NCBI GenBank assembly: GCA_034509925.1
Contig: CM067526.1
Location: 7,090,501-7,154,500 of the forward strand
DNA from: Hirudinaria manillensis
Taxonomy: Eukaryota > Annelida > Clitellata > Hirudinida > Hirudinidae
Direction of reading: 5' to 3'
DNA length: 64,000 bases
In this document: one piece after another, positions 26,888 to 40,155 of the stretch
Numbering within the stretch: position 1 is the stretch's first letter
How the letters are laid out: each line of letters starts with the position of its first letter
Notes under the pieces: generated by a model
Databases searched by the model: none
Told to the model about the DNA's origin: nothing
What the model saw: the letters and a program-made list of their open reading frames with translations, nothing else
Made by a program: the position numbers and the translations under genes

Positions 26888-27335
26888 TTAGCTTTGGTTG
26901 ACACATCATTTCTTTTGGAGGGGCAGTGTGTTTGTTGATTTTGTGTTCAATGTGTTTTCTGCGTGATCATTAAGATCAACTTATGACCTGATGATTATGG
27001 CTAATGCCAAAATACGTTCTAAAACTGCTACAAATACTTCTGCAAAAGCAGTAGTTGTGTTGCATTTGGTAATTTTTTTGTGGTTGAGAAGAGAGTTTGC
27101 CATGACACTAACCATCGATAGGGCAATCCTCCTCCAAACATTGTCCCAACCATACTGCAGTTCAAACATAAAGGCATTTCATGATTCTCACCAGTTGTAA
27201 AATGCCACTTAGGGACCACGTAACCATGACAACCGAGTGTAAAACATTATAAAAACTTATAAATAGTTGTTGGCTAAGGATGAGTTTGGTTTGGCTTAAG
27301 ATTCTGTTCTGAGTGAGTCTTCTCAGTTATTATCA
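26888..27335. other. Spacer after the KEN nuclease gene
   Basis: Short open frames on both strands (for example 26991-27200) show no homology I recognise. An RFX-type X-box (27220-27233) lies 103 nt before the next open frame. Confidence 0.4.
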
Positions 27336-28196
27336 ATGACAGATCTCGAGAGTGATGTGTGGGAAATGCCCACCTACACCGCGGAACTTGAAAGCGATTT
27401 GATCGTGAAATTGTCAGAGAACCTCTCCATAACTGAATCAACTCATTCATTGGATCCTCATAGTTCCGATGACCATGGAACAAGAGACAACGATTCACCT
27501 GAGGCAGCCACTCGGGGTATGGAGACCACAATAGACTTCACGTAAATGGTGGAAGAAGAAAAGGAGATCAGATTGGAACCCGGAAAAGTAGAAGAAGAAA
27601 AAGAAGAATGTGATATGAAGATTTCATCTGCGGACGAACACACGAAGGGGGATGGCGACGAGGCTGAACAAGAAGCTTTGAGTCTTTCTGATGACGTTTG
27701 CGATGAAAGCATCGCTGAATTTGGGAAGCGAATGGAACTACAAGTCGAACAGGATGTGACATCAACAGACGAAGTTGAACAAAACGGAGAAGATGAGTTT
27801 AATGAAACGGTACTACGGCTGTGCAACGCTTTCCTGCAACTCGTACATGTTTACATAAACCGATTCGGAAATTCGTAGAAACTTTGACAGGTTCCTGCAC
27901 AGAAAAACAAATTAAAAGTCGATATTTCGGCTCATCTCAAAATAGAAAGAAAATTTCAGTCAGAGCCCGAAAATTCAACCAGAAACGGTATCTTATCACA
28001 GTCATACAAAGGCTGCTTGCACGAAGAAGACGAAACTTCCATCGAACAACGGAAAAGGTCAGAGAAAAAGAAAAACGAATTACACGATATTTTAGAACAT
28101 ATTCTGCGATTTGTCACTTTTTTTGTTTCCATGCTTGGTTCGTACAAATTCATTCGAGTAGATGAATCAAGGGGAAGCATGATCAGGAAATTTTGA
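27336..28196 (+). CDS. Putative acidic protein with C-terminal hydrophobic segment, first part interrupted by TAA
   Basis: An acidic Ser/Thr/Glu-rich frame runs from ATG 27336, is stopped by TAA at 27543-27545, and reopens in the same frame at ATG 27546. It continues to about 27809, where ACG is followed by a possible GTACTA donor. A phase-matched exon starts after TTTCAG at 27960 and runs to TGA 28194-28196. Its frame (SEPENSTRNGILSQSYKG, then HEEDETSIEQRKRSEKKK) is acidic and charged, then has a hydrophobic stretch HILRFVTFFVSMLGSY. Product unknown: disordered acidic N-terminus, basic patch, and possibly a tail anchor. Either 27336-27545 is an upstream ORF whose stop abuts the main start, or this is one ORF broken by a nonsense change. 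A GTAAAT donor exists at 27542 but the nearest in-frame acceptor would give only a ~33-nt intron, shorter than any other here. Confidence 0.4.
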
Positions 28197-28200
28197 AACA

Positions 28201-28890
28201 ATGATACACCAACGTGTCGTGGAACATGAAAGCATTCAAATGACGAAGGTTGAAGAATGTGAGTGGATGGCAGAACGAAGGAGTGAAAAAGAGGATAAAA
28301 AAAAGAACAACAGCCAGAAGAAACAAAACAAACATCAAATGCTCCTCCCTCCGAACAAGTTCAAACGACACCTGAAACTAGGTACAAGCAGCCATGAATA
28401 GTACTGAATACCAATTAGCATGAATATTAATAAGAACCACTAGCGCGAATACTAATGATGAATATTGATCAGACCCACGGAGAAAAGAATTCGAAGAACT
28501 TGAATGACTGATCATCGAAATTCCCGCATACCTGCCGTTGAAAAACAAGAACCACCTTGGATTCCCTTCGAAGACTTTGTAATTTGAGCCCATCGCGACT
28601 TATGCTCGGAATGTTTCTGGAAAGGAGACCCAACTTTGAACTCCGGTCACCAATGGACCATCGGCAATGGTCTTCATGAACCTCACTCAGGCATGCGACT
28701 TCGAAGTTTCTGATGAAGTGAACGACGGAGATACGAAAAATATACGATATCGATCGACCGCATCATCGACAGTGCGAACAGATTGCTTGAAAAACATGAG
28801 AACGCCCATAGCTTCTGAGTCATCTTGTCCTTCACAAGCCATCCATCATCAGAATCCACTTTTAAACACCCGAAAATATTCCGTCGGGTG
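28201..28890 (+). pseudogene. Fragments of a possible decayed coding region
   Basis: Several short frames with protein-like composition occur one after another in different phases. They are a Lys/Glu-rich frame at 28201-28401, MTDHRNSRIPAVEKQEPPW near 28507-28590, HRDLCSECFWKGDPTLNSG near 28593-28650, and YEKYTISIDRIIDSANRLL ending near 28818. None can be joined cleanly by splice sites I trust. This could be an unrecognised multi-exon gene continuing the acidic ORF upstream, or a pseudogene. No family is recognised. Confidence 0.25.
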
Positions 28891-29803
28891 ACGAAACGTC
28901 TGAGATGAATGCAGAATATCGACCACACTCGACGTTCCCTCATTGTATGCTTGTGACAGTGTGACAATGTGACAATGTGCATCTGTTTCGGATCTGTGAC
29001 GTGGAAACAATGAACAATTGCTGCACCCGGATTCTTTAGAAATTTTGCATCCAACATTTGCCATTGAAATCGTGGGTTCCAGTGCAAGACATTTCCGAAA
29101 TTTAAAGTTTAATGAACAAATCCGAACAAATCAGATTTATTTTAATAACCAAATCGTAAATTAAATTAATTTTCTACATAATCAAATTTATGTTTTTTTT
29201 TTACATACTAAATCCCATGTTCATTCGATTATATTTTAATTAAAAGATATTGAAGGGAAGGTTTAAAGACTCTTCAAAGTACACAAGAGAACAACTCGTG
29301 TTGTGAGTGATTACAAACACACAATTCGAACGAAAATGTTTACGTTCTTGGAATTCCCACCTGTAAAACTTTCATCCGAACGGAGTGTCGGATGGATGGA
29401 CGGACGGACGGATGGGCGGATGGACGGATGGACGGATGGATGGATGAGAGGAAGATCTCAAATAGTAAACGACGAACATCCCAATGATGAATGATCAAAT
29501 GTTCGTGTCCAATAAACATCTCAAGTCAACCACACCACGTTTCATAAACTGTTTCCATCCTACCTGGTGTCTTTCATCATCGTCATCATCATCATTATCA
29601 ATACCAGCTTCTTGAAACATGTTTGACTGCATATCACCACTGGACATAATCATTAGACTATAATTTTTGTTATAATTTTTATGATAATTATTATACTAAT
29701 AATACAATTTTTATAATTTCACTTATTATTATGGTTTTTAAATTTTATTTTCCAGTTCAAAACAAATTGGATTGAAATATCCGAAAAAGCAAATCAAGAA
29801 AAA
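28891..29803. other. Noncoding region
   Basis: Contains a GGAT/GGAC array (29389-29446), a short ATC run near 29576-29600 and AT-rich DNA. No gene is supported. Confidence 0.5.
29389..29446. repeat. GGAT/GGAC tetranucleotide array
   Basis: About 14 units. GGAC and GGAT variants differ at the CpG formed with the next unit. Confidence 0.85.
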
Positions 29804-30163
<360 letters not shown>

Positions 30164-31003
30164 TATCTTGAAGCACAAACTGTTGAAAACACTTCACAGT
30201 TAAAACCAATTAAGTGTTAATAAGTTATTAATAATAACCATATAAATAATAATAAGCATTTCTATGACGATTTTAATCTCTTTATTTTAAGATCCCAGTC
30301 TTGTAAAAGGCCGACCTAAATTCTCATAATTTCCATCTGCGATGTCCGAGAGAAAATAATTAACCACCATAATTACCTCCAAGATCATCACCACAAACAA
30401 CAACAACGTCATCATCATCATCATCATCATCTTCTTCTTCTTCAAAGCGAACGTCATCATTAAAATGATGAAAAGACCAAATGGAAGTTAAGCTAAAAAT
30501 TCATATTGGATTTCAATCCTCAGAAATAAAAAAAAAATGAAGACATTTCTAAGGTTATTCTGCGATGGGATCATTCTCAGCCAAAAAGATTTCAGAGGCT
30601 AATAAATGAATGAATGAATAAATGAATAAAAGAATAATTAAATGAACGAAGGAACGAAAAAACGAACGAATGAACGAACGAATGAATAAATAAAAGCGTT
30701 GCTTCAAAAACAAAGAACGGAGGACGAATAAGAATAAGAAAGACAGCAGGGGTTCCAAAAACTCCATTGTACACTCGTGAAAGAAGCGTAATGCATATTT
30801 CGTGCATATTTCATCATTAAAGTGAAAAATTACAAGTTTATGTTCTTTCCAGGGTTTTGTGAGCGATTTGAAACTTAATGTTTACAATGGAACTTAAAAC
30901 TTAAAAGTTTACAATGAGATGCGAACGAAAGTTTCCATGGCAACCTGGCTGTTGTTGCCGAAACCAAGGATGGGGACTTTAAAATATTGGACAGTAAAAT
31001 AAT
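30164..31003. other. Noncoding region with ATC/TTC and GAAT/GAAC arrays
   Basis: An ATC/TTC run lies near 30410-30445, a GAAT/GAAC array at 30600-30695, and a perfect-looking RFX X-box at 30931-30944 (GTTTCCATGGCAAC). No gene is supported. Confidence 0.5.
30600..30695. repeat. GAAT/GAAC/AAAT tetranucleotide array
   Basis: Mixed tetranucleotides; GAAC and GAAT units alternate, again a CG/TG difference at the unit joint. Confidence 0.8.
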
Positions 31004-31306
31004 AATATTAATTGACATTTTATATTAAATTGAATCAAATATTCATAAATTAATTAAAAAATATTTAAAACATTGAACGTTGAAATATGATGACAAGGGG
31101 AATGAGAGTCTGCGTGAATGACGTTGTCTCAAAGATGTTGAGTACATCATCATTTGTTTTATTGAGTACATCAACAACATCATCATCATCATCTTCTTCT
31201 TCTTCTTCTTCTTCATCATCATCATTTGTTTTATTGAGTACATCAACAACATCATCATCATCATCTTCTTCATCATCATCATCATTTATGTTATTGAGTA
31301 CATCAA
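31004..31306. repeat. Duplicated 303-nt segment C, first copy
   Basis: Nearly identical to 32365-32667, with a T/C difference near 31110 and ATC/TTC unit differences. Inside it a ~55-nt unit containing TTTTATTGAGTACATCA is itself repeated with ATC and TTC runs. The Ser/Thr-rich plus frame and Met/Lys-rich minus frame are repeat by-products. Confidence 0.92.
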
Positions 31307-32364
31307 ATTAAATAGAATATAGTAATATATTAAAATATGTGCACGAACGTTACAATCATCATCATCATCGTCGTCGTCATCATCATCGTCATCGTTATCA
31401 GTACCATCATCACCATCATCATCATTCTTGCAACCATAAAGAAGGAAAGACTTCACGTCAAAGCCATAAAATTGCATGGACTTCCTTTCCACATTACGAC
31501 CAAATCCACCAAATTTGCCACGTCAACCGTTGTGAAATCAACCATCGTATCTCCAGAAAGCTGAGTTGTATCAGCATTGTATCAGCATATCCACCAAGTC
31601 AGCTGTGATCACGATTGCGTAATCACCCAGCATATATCAATGCATGATGTCCATGATATCATCCAATGCATCGGTCATAGTAATATCCATGAAATCACCC
31701 AGCATATCAATCCAGGGTATCAATCCAGGGTATCAATCCAGGGTATCATACATCTCCATGCACCACTCCACACGTGGAGCTGAAAGACTTTGTGTTCGAA
31801 AATGATATCCTTATTAAATGTACAAGCCAATGAACTTATTCTTTTGCTAATCAAGACACGCCCATCGTCGTGACGGCGATACAACGCTTCAACGACTGGA
31901 GTCGTGTCTAATAATTAATTAATTATATTATAGTTATTAATTAATTATAGTTACTAATTAATTAATTATATTATAGTTATTAATTAACTATATTTACTAA
32001 TTAATTAATTATATAACAGTTATTAATTAATTATATTTACTAATTAATTAATTATATTTACTAATTAATTAGTAATTATTAATAATTAATTAATAATTAA
32101 TATCAATAATTAATTAATATAACAACTAAAATATAATTATATAATTAAATAATTAAATATATAATTAAATATAATTAATTAAATAATTAAAAATGTAATT
32201 AAATATAAATAATTAACAATTAATTAATAATTTAAAAGGTCATCAACAGAAGATGATGATGATGATGATGGAATACATTAAGATTACATGAAAATGTATA
32301 AACTCATGATTAGATGACATGCTACCATTGTATTTTGATTTGATTTTCCGACCGGAATTAATTA
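31307..32364. other. Spacer between C copies with ATC tract, a 13-mer minisatellite and AT satellite
   Basis: ATC/GTC tract near 31356-31425. A tandem of ATCAATCCAGGGT lies at about 31706-31748. From about 31910 to 32230 the DNA consists of degenerate TTAATTAAT/ATTATAG repeats. A short open frame at 31577-31783 reads through the minisatellite and is not supported as a gene. Confidence 0.6.
31910..32230. repeat. AT-only degenerate tandem repeat
   Basis: Units of roughly 30-45 nt built from TTAATTAATTATA and TTACTAATTAA words in several copies. Confidence 0.75.
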
Positions 32365-32667
32365 AATATTAATTGACATTTTATATTAAATTGAATCAAA
32401 TATTCATAAATTAATTAAAAAATATTTAAAACATTGAACGTTGAAATATGATGACAAGGGGAATGAGAGCCTGCGTGAATGACGTTGTCTCAAAGATGTT
32501 GAGTACATCATCATTTGTTTTATTGAGTACATCAACAACATCATCATCATCATCTTCTTCTTCTTCTTCTTCTTCATCATCATCATTTGTTTTATTGAGT
32601 ACATCAACAACATCATCATCATCTTCTTCTTCATCATCATCATCATTTATGTTATTGAGTACATCAA
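32365..32667. repeat. Duplicated 303-nt segment C', second copy
   Basis: Copy of 31004-31306. The internal ATC/TTC repeat then continues for about 80 nt with one more TTGAGTACATCA unit. Confidence 0.92.
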
Positions 32668-35401
32668 CAACAACATCATCATCACCATCATTTATATTAT
32701 TGAGTACATCATCATTTGTTTTGTTCAGTGCATCCACATTCATCCATTTTATCGATTTTGCTCGGCAATCGGAAAATCTATTGGAAATTGCTTGGAATAA
32801 TCTAAAATAAATGCCATCCTCGATGATGACAACTTGTTTCAAGCACACGATTATGATGATGATGGCGACGACGGCGATGATGATAATGATGACAATAACG
32901 ACAGTGATGGTGATAATAGTGGTAGCTGGGACATTTCAGTGTAATAAAATATTTATTGACTGATATCATAAATAAATGAAAAGGAAGGATTTTGTTCACT
33001 TTGAACGTTTAACGCAATGAAACGGAGTCGATGAGAGAAAGTTCAATAACGACCCCGTGAACGACAGGAAATCCTCGAATGATTGCGAATCATTAAAGTC
33101 TGCCACAATGGAACTCGAAAGACCCTCGGATGCACTTCGGTCGTCACGGTTTCTCGAGCTGGTCGTCGTCATGGCAATCCGGCAACAAGTGCCCTGTAAT
33201 TAATTTCCGCCCGAAATCGTAAACAAGTCACACGTCCATTCAGACTTTTACTACTCCTTAGATTGTCATTCTCCTCCTCGTCGTCGTCGTCATTATTATT
33301 ATCATCATTATCACCACCATCTTCATCTCTATGGACCCTCACTAATATTGCTAGCACCTTCATCGAGACTTGCACTGCTTGTAAATGCCATAACCGTGAT
33401 AGCAATATCAACAGTCTATGTTTTCAGGTAGTTTCGTCGTTTGTATTGTTTTTAATAAAACGTTTATTGCTATTAAATATTTATTTGAAATTAAATATTT
33501 ATTTAAAACTTGCTGTAATTCGCTGCATAATTATAAATCGAATATATTGAATTGAGGGGCATTTTTATTGCCCACAAACGAGAGTCCATATTTATTACGT
33601 TCAAAATTAAGATTTTATGTTTTTTTTTTAAGATTCAAGATTAAATTAAGGGAGTTTAAGAGTTGTTTTCGGTTAATTAAAAAAAGTTTATTTATAAAAT
33701 TATGTGCAAATTTGAGTTGAAAAATTAGTCTTGATTTAATGCCATCACATTTTCCCACAAGATCCCAGAAGAACAGGAACAACAGCCTGATGCGGCCCGG
33801 ACACGGACAAGGGCAAAGGTTGCGAGGGCCGCAACGTTTGTAGACGGTATCACCTCTATGAAGTTTCAAAGTTTGCTCTCGTCAAGAGTTTCGTTTTCTA
33901 CTCGATTTGAAGACAAATGCATTTGTTTCTAAAAGTAATTATTCTAAATATTTTCTTGACAAAATATATGTAAATAATTTGATAAAAATGCATTTTAGAA
34001 ATTCATTCAAGCATGCACGGTCGGGTGAAGTTAAAATTGGAGGAAAGGTTCGACTGCGAAAAGAGATTCTGTACTTTAAGAGGCTCACAAGAACAGGTGC
34101 GACAGTCACGCATGGCTGGCTTCGAACCAAGTGTTCTTTCGTTTTTGTTTATTTTGAAAGCTTAGATGCAAAACTTAAGCAAAATCGATATTAAAAACAT
34201 CGGCTTATAAAGAGGATGCTTTAAAAAAAAATATCCCCATATGTTGTCAAAGATTCCTTTTGCAACAGGATAGTAAAATCCTGGAACTGCCCTTCCAAGT
34301 CCAAAACTCTGGCACAGTCTCATGCTTCACTAATATTAATAGTTAACTAATTATAATTATCAGTAATGATAATATTAAATTAATAATATCTGAATTTGAT
34401 TTCAATCATTTCCTAACTTACAGTCTTGTTGAATGTTTTGTATCTTTTGGTTAAAGTTCAACAAACCGAATGTTAGTGGCCGTAGAGGCCCTAGCAGCCC
34501 TAGGGGTCCTTCGGTTTGATAACTAAATTTAATAATTTATTTATTTATTCATTTATTTTATTTGAAAAGTTACTTCAATCCACGTGCAAAACTTCTGCGA
34601 CAATCAATCAGCCAATCATCGGCTTTTCACTCACACGTTCCCTCGTCCTCAATCGGTCACTCATCGAATCCCCCGAATCCAAGCATGGGACCCTGATGTA
34701 TCCTGAGATGCAAATAAGGTCCATGAATCTCAGCTGATGGTCACCCAAGCATGTCACCTTTAAAAGGAAATACGCATCGTCCAAGCGCTTCACGTTCTTT
34801 ATCGGGTCCACACCGAGTTCATTCAGGCGTGACCGTGGAAAGCAAAGAATTAAAAGCAATGAATAAACATGTCCGCGGTTGCTATGGAGACGTAAATATG
34901 CCGGAAAGAAAATTTCATTATGCTTTATTTTTATTAACACAGGATTGTTGATAATCCTATTGTCGTCTGATGTAATAACCTTAAGCTTATTTTATCCTAG
35001 GAGTTATTATTAATAATAACAATAATAACGATATTATTATTTTTTTAAAATTATGAATACTATTTTTTATTTTATTATTTACATATCACTATTGATTTTT
35101 ATATCAAGAAATACATCAAAAGCCAGACCAATAACTTTAGATGGATATCGGAGATGCAAAAGGTTTGTAAATATTTTCCACATTATTAAAATCTTTTTAT
35201 AACAATTCGCAAATTCGAATGATTTGGTTAATTATTTCAAAACTTGAATAGTTTTATAGGCCATTTATTTATGATTATATCTAATTGCTTAATTATAATT
35301 ATTTATCCATAATTACATCCAATTGCGTAATTACTTGTGACTAAAATGGCTATTTCCTTAGGTTGAGAGATTTCTTATGTTGTTACTGTTGATGTTGACG
35401 A

Positions 35402-35476
35402 TAGATGACGTCATGGAATGACGATGACGACGACGATGACGATGATGACGACGACGATGATGATGACGATGACGAG
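35402..35476. repeat. GAC/GAT trinucleotide tract
   Basis: Interspersed GAC and GAT units; the two differ by CG versus TG at the joint with the next unit. Confidence 0.85.
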
Positions 35477-36991
35477 TTTGTCACGGAAATGGATGAAGAT
35501 GAAGTTGCTGATAGGAAAAGCAAAGGCTGCTGTCTTTGATTAAGAATCGCCCGCTATCGTTATCATCACCACCATAACAATTATTGTCATTGAAGTGGTC
35601 AATGAAGAAGTATAATCAGTATTTCAGATGGTAATAATAATAATAACATAATAAAATAACATAATTAAATAAATAATAAATTCAAAATTTAAAAAAAAAA
35701 GATGTTGTTTCTAAAACATATTGGTCGAACAAATGGGTAGTTTTAAAAGTTGCGAGAGAAATGTTGAGGAATGGAGTGAGTGCTGTCTATAAATAGACAC
35801 AGGAAGTGGTGGTGGATCCGGGGTGGCATTGAAGGATTGCAAGGACATCCTTCAAGATGGAAAAGGTGAACTGGATTCACTGAGAATCAACGTCAGACGC
35901 GACCTTTTCCGTCTGCTTATAAAATATTTCTTGGCGCGAATAATCTTGCGTCGCCGTGTCGGTAGGCGCCGGAAATAAATTCTCTCGTGAATTTTCCGAC
36001 GTTTTTCATTCGTTTAATGTTTATTTATTTATAAATATTTTAAACAATTTACGCCGAATTAATCTGAGAAATTGAATTATCACGAATTCCATTTCCGATC
36101 GAAAATAATTTCTAAAAAAATCTTTTTATTTTTAGTTTTTATTTCAAATATAATAACTCAAATATGCAGATTAAACATCAAATACGATAGCATCAAGTTG
36201 CGCGGTCAGCAGGTGTTGTACCTGGGTGGTCCCAGGGGAGTTAAGTCCCGTTTATGGGTAGGCAGTGATGAGTAGTTGTGAAGTCGTTGGTTTGATGTTC
36301 AGTAGTCTTTGTGTTCATGATTTCAAAGGTGGAAGTAGAAGCAGACGATTTCATTTGAAGAGGGATGGAAGCATAAACACGTTTAAGTTTGATTTTTTTT
36401 TTTACTTTTATGTTTAAATTTCCATTTTTTATGTTAAATTATTTCGTTATTAACATTTGTTATTATTATTATTATTGTTATTTGTTATTATTATTTTGTT
36501 ACTCAAAAGGTTATTAGACTATTGGCATTTAATGAAATCCGATGGCCAGTCGCGAGTGAATAAACGCGACGTGAATATTTAATGAACTGTTTGCCTTGAT
36601 GTTTCAAAGCAAAATCTAATTTGCATAACTAAAGGAAAATATTCTGCAGTTTGTTTTAATGAATTTCTTATCCTAAATAAGCAACAACTTGATAAATATC
36701 ATAATATAATATAATATTTTTTTATTTATGAGCTCTCATCTTTAATTAAATTATTAATAAATTAATAATTATTAATAAATTAATAAATAAATATTAATTA
36801 AATATAAATACAAATAACGTAATTAATTGAAGACATAGAAGAGAGAATTTTATATTCCGCCTTGAAACATGTCAAAAATAGGAAAGTTTTGATCCAATTG
36901 GATCGTCATCATCACTTGGTAATCATTATCACTTTTCTGAATGTAATTCTTGTAATGCCTTGAAAACGTTGTAATGATTTGAATCCAGGTA

Positions 36992-37062
36992 TAGTACTTT
37001 GTACATACTTTGTACACACTTTGTACATATTTTGTACATACTTTGTACATACTTTGTAAGTA
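36992..37062. repeat. TACTTTGTACA minisatellite
   Basis: About six to seven copies of a 10-11-nt unit with small changes. GTAC palindromes recur every unit. Confidence 0.8.
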
Positions 37063-37234
37063 CTTTGCAGTACTCTTGGTTTGTATTTAATAACAACTTT
37101 TGATAAATTCGTTTTAATAACTGATAATTGGTTTTATGCAATGTTTTGCAATCCACGTCCATGTTTCATTTCCTGACAGGAATGTACATGTTGTTGGTTA
37201 GGTGGACGCTTATGACACTCTTGTTCAGAGCTGC

Positions 37235-37240
37235 GGTGAA

Positions 37241-37275
<35 letters not shown>

Positions 37276-37277
37276 AT
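37235..37277. repeat. (AAAT)n microsatellite
   Basis: About ten AAAT units. Confidence 0.9.
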
Positions 37278-37427
37278 ATTTATAAATATAAATAAAGCAC
37301 CTCACATAAATTTCAAGCGGCCTGTTTAAGGAATGGCTAATGAATTGAGCATCTTTTATTTTCGATGCCAACGTTTCATGTTCCTCCACAGATCCTGCAG
37401 ATTACGAATGTCTCATTGAAGACTTCA

Positions 37428-38101
37428 CAAACAAACAAACAAACAAACAAACAAACAAACAAACAAACAAACAAACAAACAAACAAACAAACAAACAAAC
37501 AAACAAACAAACAAACAAACAAACAAACAAACAAACAAACAAACAAACAAACAAACAAACAAACAAACAAACAAACAAACAAACAACAAACAAACAAACA
37601 AACAAACAACAAACAAACAAACAAACAAACAACAAACAAACAAACAAACAAACAAACAACCAAACAAACACACAAACAAACAAACAAACAACCAAACAAA
37701 CCAAACAACAAACAAACAAACAAACAAACAAACAAACAAACAAACAAACAAACAAACAAACAAACAAACAAACAAACAACAAACAAACAAACAAACAAAC
37801 AACAAACAAACAAACAAACAAACAAACAAACAAACAAACAAACAAACAAACAAACAACAAACAAACAAACAAACAAACAAACAAACAAACAAACAAACAA
37901 ACAAACAAACAAACAAACAAACAAACAAACAAACCAACAAACAAACAAACAAACAAACAAACAAACAAACAAACAAACAAACAAACAAACAAACAAACAA
38001 ACAAACAAACAAACAAACAAACAAACAAACAAACAAACAAACAAACAAACAAACAAACAAACAAACAAACAAACAAACAAACAAACAAACAAACAAACAA
38101 C
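37428..38101. repeat. (AAAC)n microsatellite, ~165 units
   Basis: About 670 nt of AAAC with a few AAC, ACC and CAC slips between 37585 and 37935. Because the unit has no stop in any frame, it gives long reading frames of K-Q-T-N on plus and V-C-L-F on minus; these are not genes. Confidence 0.97.
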
Positions 38102-39758
38102 ATTTCTTTCGTTGATTTCCATGGCCACAAAAAGTCAAAATGCTTTTGTTGTCGCCAGGTGCCTTGCTGTCCAACGATTGCTGTTAAATCCAAGACTTGT
38201 TCAGAATTTTGTGAATAAAAAGTCTTATTTTAAAACTTCCGTGAAAATGTTGTCACAAATTCTCGTCCAAGGCTTCCAGTGAAATGAAGATTACTTTCGA
38301 ACTGACCAATTCTTGAACCTTTTTGCGTTTCAAATCTTATAACAATTTTGAACATTTTTCAAAGCTAATAAAATAAATTGGTTTAATATTCAATTATAAT
38401 TCAATTTTAAGCAATAGACAACCATTTTTACAATTCGTGTGGGTGGTTTTCCAATGATTTCTTTGTCCAAATCTTCATTAACAACCAGTCACATCTTTTC
38501 TTATTACGGTATTACATGCGTGTTATGCTCGTGACATTACAACACTTTTCTTACCAACAAATGGACATAATTGGGACTTAATTCCTAATTAATTCATAAA
38601 ACATCTGCAAGTCAAGCAAATTGCTATCAAATAAAGTGCATATAACATTAAATAAATAAATATATAAATAATAACATTAAATGAAAATGTGTATAATTAC
38701 ATTAAATATAGATATTTATAATAACTTTAAATATTAAAATATATATCAAATATACCATAAAAATGTGATTAAATGCAACTCCACAGCAATTGGTTACCAA
38801 AGACTTTGAAATAGTTTGTAAAATATATAAAATATACGTCTAATAATAAGAGGATATTTTGCCAAACCTCTCTCTCTTTTGTGGGATAATTTTTATTGAA
38901 TTTTAAATATATAAATATAAAATATAATTACGAAATAATATTTACATTATTCAAACAATTGAAACCATCCCGTAGAGTTGAAAGTCATTTACAATTAAAC
39001 CAGAAAGTGAATGAATAAAAGCTCCCAAATGATTAGAAATTCAGTGGAACAGAAAAATTATTATTGTTATTATTATTGTGGTTATTATTATTATTATTCA
39101 TAATTGTAAACGCTTATTAGCATCGTAATAAGTTTTTTAATTAATCGAAATTTACGATTTAATTACGATCAAATGAAGAGCAATTCAGAGCCGTCTGCAA
39201 GCGATGCAAAGCTGCAAGAATCGACACCGTAGGGGAGGAAATAAATCACAGCGGGAGGTCAGACCGGGGTCAAACCGAGGTCAAGCCAAGGTCGTGCCAA
39301 GTGAAGCGTGGAGAGGGCGGGGTAGGATGGAATATATCATCGGAGCCAGAAATTACTCAGCATTGTGCCGAGATTATGCGGCCCTGAATGCCGTACAAAT
39401 GCGATCAGCCATGGATGCTGCAAGGAGTCCTTTGTCATCCTTTGTCATCCTTTGTCTTTTTGCTTCTTAACCGTGTTTCCTTAAGGTGCTTTATATGCTC
39501 TTGTAAGTCCTTGTTCTGTAGTGGACCGTGGTGTTAATATGTTTAATGCGAGGTGTTATCATGTTAGTGCGTGTTGTTATTATGTTAAAGAGAGATGTTA
39601 ATCTGTCTGTTAATGCGTCGTGTTATTATATGCTTGGTGTTATTATGCGATTTTGTCAGGTATTGATAGCTTTTATGTTTTTGCTATGTTGCACATTTCA
39701 TAGCTTATTATTTCACATGGTTTTAGCCATGTTAATTTTAGGTTCAATAAATTATTTA

Positions 39759-39866
39759 GGGGAACTACAGAATGAAATTGAGTGTAGTCTTAATCTTACT
39801 TGATATAATAACTAATCAATCATTTGTAATTATGTGTAATTACATTATTATAATAAGTATTCAAGT
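39759..39866. repeat. Duplicated ~108-nt segment D, first copy
   Basis: About 93% identical by eye to 40387-40493; contains GAATGAAATTGAGTGTAGTC in both copies. Confidence 0.85.
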
Positions 39867-40031
39867 ATTTGTACTTATTATTTGCATAATCGTCCCATTG
39901 ATAGGCAACTTGTGATGCGTGGATGGTCTGATGTCGGGCATCGTAAACGTTGCATTTGGATCTTTTCGATGGCTTTCATTTAACTGCAAACGAGGATACA
40001 TCCGTGACTCAAGAAAGTAAAAGAAATAAAA

Positions 40032-40155
40032 CACATTTATTTATTTATTTATTTATTCATTTATTCATTCATGTATTTATTTATCTATTTATTTAATCAT
40101 TTATTTATTTATTTATTCCTTTATTTATTCATTTATTTATTCATTTATTTAATAC
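40032..40155. repeat. (ATTT)n with ATTC variants
   Basis: About 30 units of ATTT with ATTC and ATCT changes. Confidence 0.9.

Larger units (their letters stand above)
32668..37234. other. Long noncoding region
   Basis: No gene is supported. It holds GAT/GAC-type tracts (about 32850-32915, 33264-33325, 35402-35476), X-box-like sites at 33165-33178 and 34878-34891, a CRE at 35406-35413, and a 10-11-nt minisatellite of TACTTTGTACA words at about 36992-37062. A stretch at 34608-34940 is less AT-rich and has long frames on both strands; it could be conserved noncoding DNA or an exon, undecided. Confidence 0.45.

Noticed and set aside
27542-27574. Tiny intron that would remove the in-frame TAA of the acidic ORF
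   Set aside because: About 33 nt is shorter than any other intron here (minimum about 59 nt).
31702-31750. CRISPR-like direct repeats
   Set aside because: Head-to-tail 13-mers without spacers; an ordinary minisatellite in a eukaryotic genome.
32426-32848. Asp/Asn-rich 140-codon minus-strand frame
   Set aside because: Reads through ATC/TTC repeats of duplicated segment C'; no homology or splice support.
34608-34940. 110-codon minus-strand frame
   Set aside because: Plus-strand frames of similar length overlap it and no homologue is recognised; left as possible conserved noncoding DNA.
37365-38282. 305-codon frame of K-Q-T-N repeats and ~250-codon V-C-L-F frames on the other strand
   Set aside because: They come from an (AAAC)n array that has no stop codon in any frame.
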